Source of the DNA: Yoonia litorea
GTDB lineage: Bacteria > Pseudomonadota > Alphaproteobacteria > Rhodobacterales > Rhodobacteraceae
Direction of reading: 5' to 3'
Assembly: GCF_900114675.1 (NCBI RefSeq)
Contig: NZ_FOZM01000001.1
Span: 1,674,001-1,738,000 of the forward strand
Length of the DNA stretch: 64,000 nucleotides
The first letter of the stretch is position 1. The number at the start of each line of letters is the position of its first letter. The position numbers were made by a program, and so were the translations under genes. The notes beneath the pieces were generated by a model. It was given only the letters and a program-made list of their open reading frames with translations. It had not been told where the DNA came from and did not search any database. Shown here in pieces: positions 63,587-64,000 of the stretch.

Positions 63587-64000
63587 CCAATAATCCCTTC
63601 AAACTCCCGCCATTCCCCCTTGCTCATGCCTGAGGTCTCCTGCGTGACCTCCTCACCCTTAAGCATACGCCGCACGCAGTCAATCGCCTTAGACGAGAGT
63701 GTGGCGCCGCCCATGCGGTAGTCCTCGAAGGCGCCATAGGCCGCGGGCACCCAGTCGGCGACGACCTTGCAGATCTCCTCGGCATAGACGCGGATTTCGT
63801 ATTGTGCGTGGGCATCGGCGCGCAACCGCAGGAAGTGGAAGAGGTTGTGCAGGTCCACCTTCCAGTACCACTGCGTGTAGATGTTGGCTGGCAGGTTCAT
63901 GCGGGCGAGTTCGCGGGCAAGGCCCTGCTGGTCGTCCTGGCTGATCATCTCTTCATAGTGGTCATAGCAGCGCGCCGCGTCGCCCTTGAGGTATTCCAGC
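63583..64000 (-). CDS. thyX: FAD-dependent thymidylate synthase ThyX, C-terminal part (runs off right edge)
   Basis: At least 139 residues remain in frame to the window edge. RELARMNLPANIYTQWYWKVDLHNLFHFLRLRADAHAQYEIRVYAEEI is a highly conserved ThyX segment that binds FAD and dUMP (the RHR-type Arg/His and QYEIR). The ThyX signature near the start is outside the window. It makes dTMP from dUMP with methylenetetrahydrofolate and NADPH. The stop overlaps the start of the AAA ATPase gene. Confidence 0.94.
   Translation of the reverse strand, partial: LEYLKGDAARCYDHYEEMISQDDQQGLARELARMNLPANIYTQWYWKVDLHNLFHFLRLRADAHAQYEIRVYAEEICKVVADWVPAAYGAFEDYRMGGATLSSKAIDCVRRMLKGEEVTQETSGMSKGEWREFEGIIG

Overview
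The window is chromosomal DNA of an alphaproteobacterium, most likely a marine Rhodobacteraceae (Roseobacter-group) species. The reasons are the polyhydroxyalkanoate block phaR-phaP-phaC divergent from phaZ, the rpiA-gor-hflK-hflC-degP run, the secG and pyrG neighbourhood, a DUF2842 gene beside purA, ThyX as thymidylate synthase, and moderately high GC with Alphaproteobacteria-like proteins throughout. No rRNA gene, complete tRNA gene, insertion sequence or CRISPR array is visible.

Bases 1 to about 6221 look like the right end of an integrated island. By eye the DNA is more AT-rich than the rest. It carries the C-terminal half of a beta-class DNA methyltransferase, a small serine recombinase, an HNH nuclease, a DGQHR-domain (DndB-like) protein, a protein with a HEPN-like segment, and a complete type II restriction-modification pair (C5 methyltransferase plus a NgoMIV-like endonuclease). 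It ends at a 23-base sequence that reads as the 3' end of a tRNA (T-loop to CCA) with no tRNA body before it, as expected of an attR site.

From 6.3 to 36 kb the window is mostly core genome: a DSD-motif protein, a VOC protein, an O-acetylhomoserine sulfhydrylase-type enzyme, a long single-pass membrane protein with pilus/secretion-like ends, a CPA2 antiporter, cobT and cobS, a 2Fe-2S ferredoxin, the DegP/HflKC/Gor/RpiA set, L-serine dehydratase, a DMT exporter, thiamine diphosphokinase, a very acidic 668-residue protein, purA, secG, pyrG, a MipA/OmpV protein, rlmJ, a TerB protein and a PhnD-like protein.

From 35.4 to 44.6 kb lies a catabolic cluster: a polar amino-acid type ABC transporter (ATPase, binding protein, two permeases), two glutamine-synthetase-like ligases flanking a class I amidotransferase, and two FAD oxidoreductases. 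The arrangement resembles gamma-glutamylation pathways such as putrescine use (Puu), so it probably imports and degrades an unidentified amine. The PHA block follows (44.7 to 49.1 kb), with strong TGC-rich palindromes at the phaP and phaC/phaZ promoters that fit PhaR operators. Three alpha/beta hydrolases (one with its catalytic Ser and His replaced), a GPH-type transporter and thrS come next.

At 55.7 to 58.2 kb is a complete bufferin-type operon (DUF2282 precursor with four Cys, DUF692 oxidase, partner protein, DoxX), which should make a modified copper-binding peptide. After small stress and regulatory genes (ArsC/Spx-like, cold shock, DksA-like) there is a 1.4 kb gene-free stretch. It holds a 357-bp tandem repeat whose hairpins show a compensatory base-pair change between copies. 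The window ends in an AAA ATPase gene overlapping the stop codon of thyX, which runs off the right edge.
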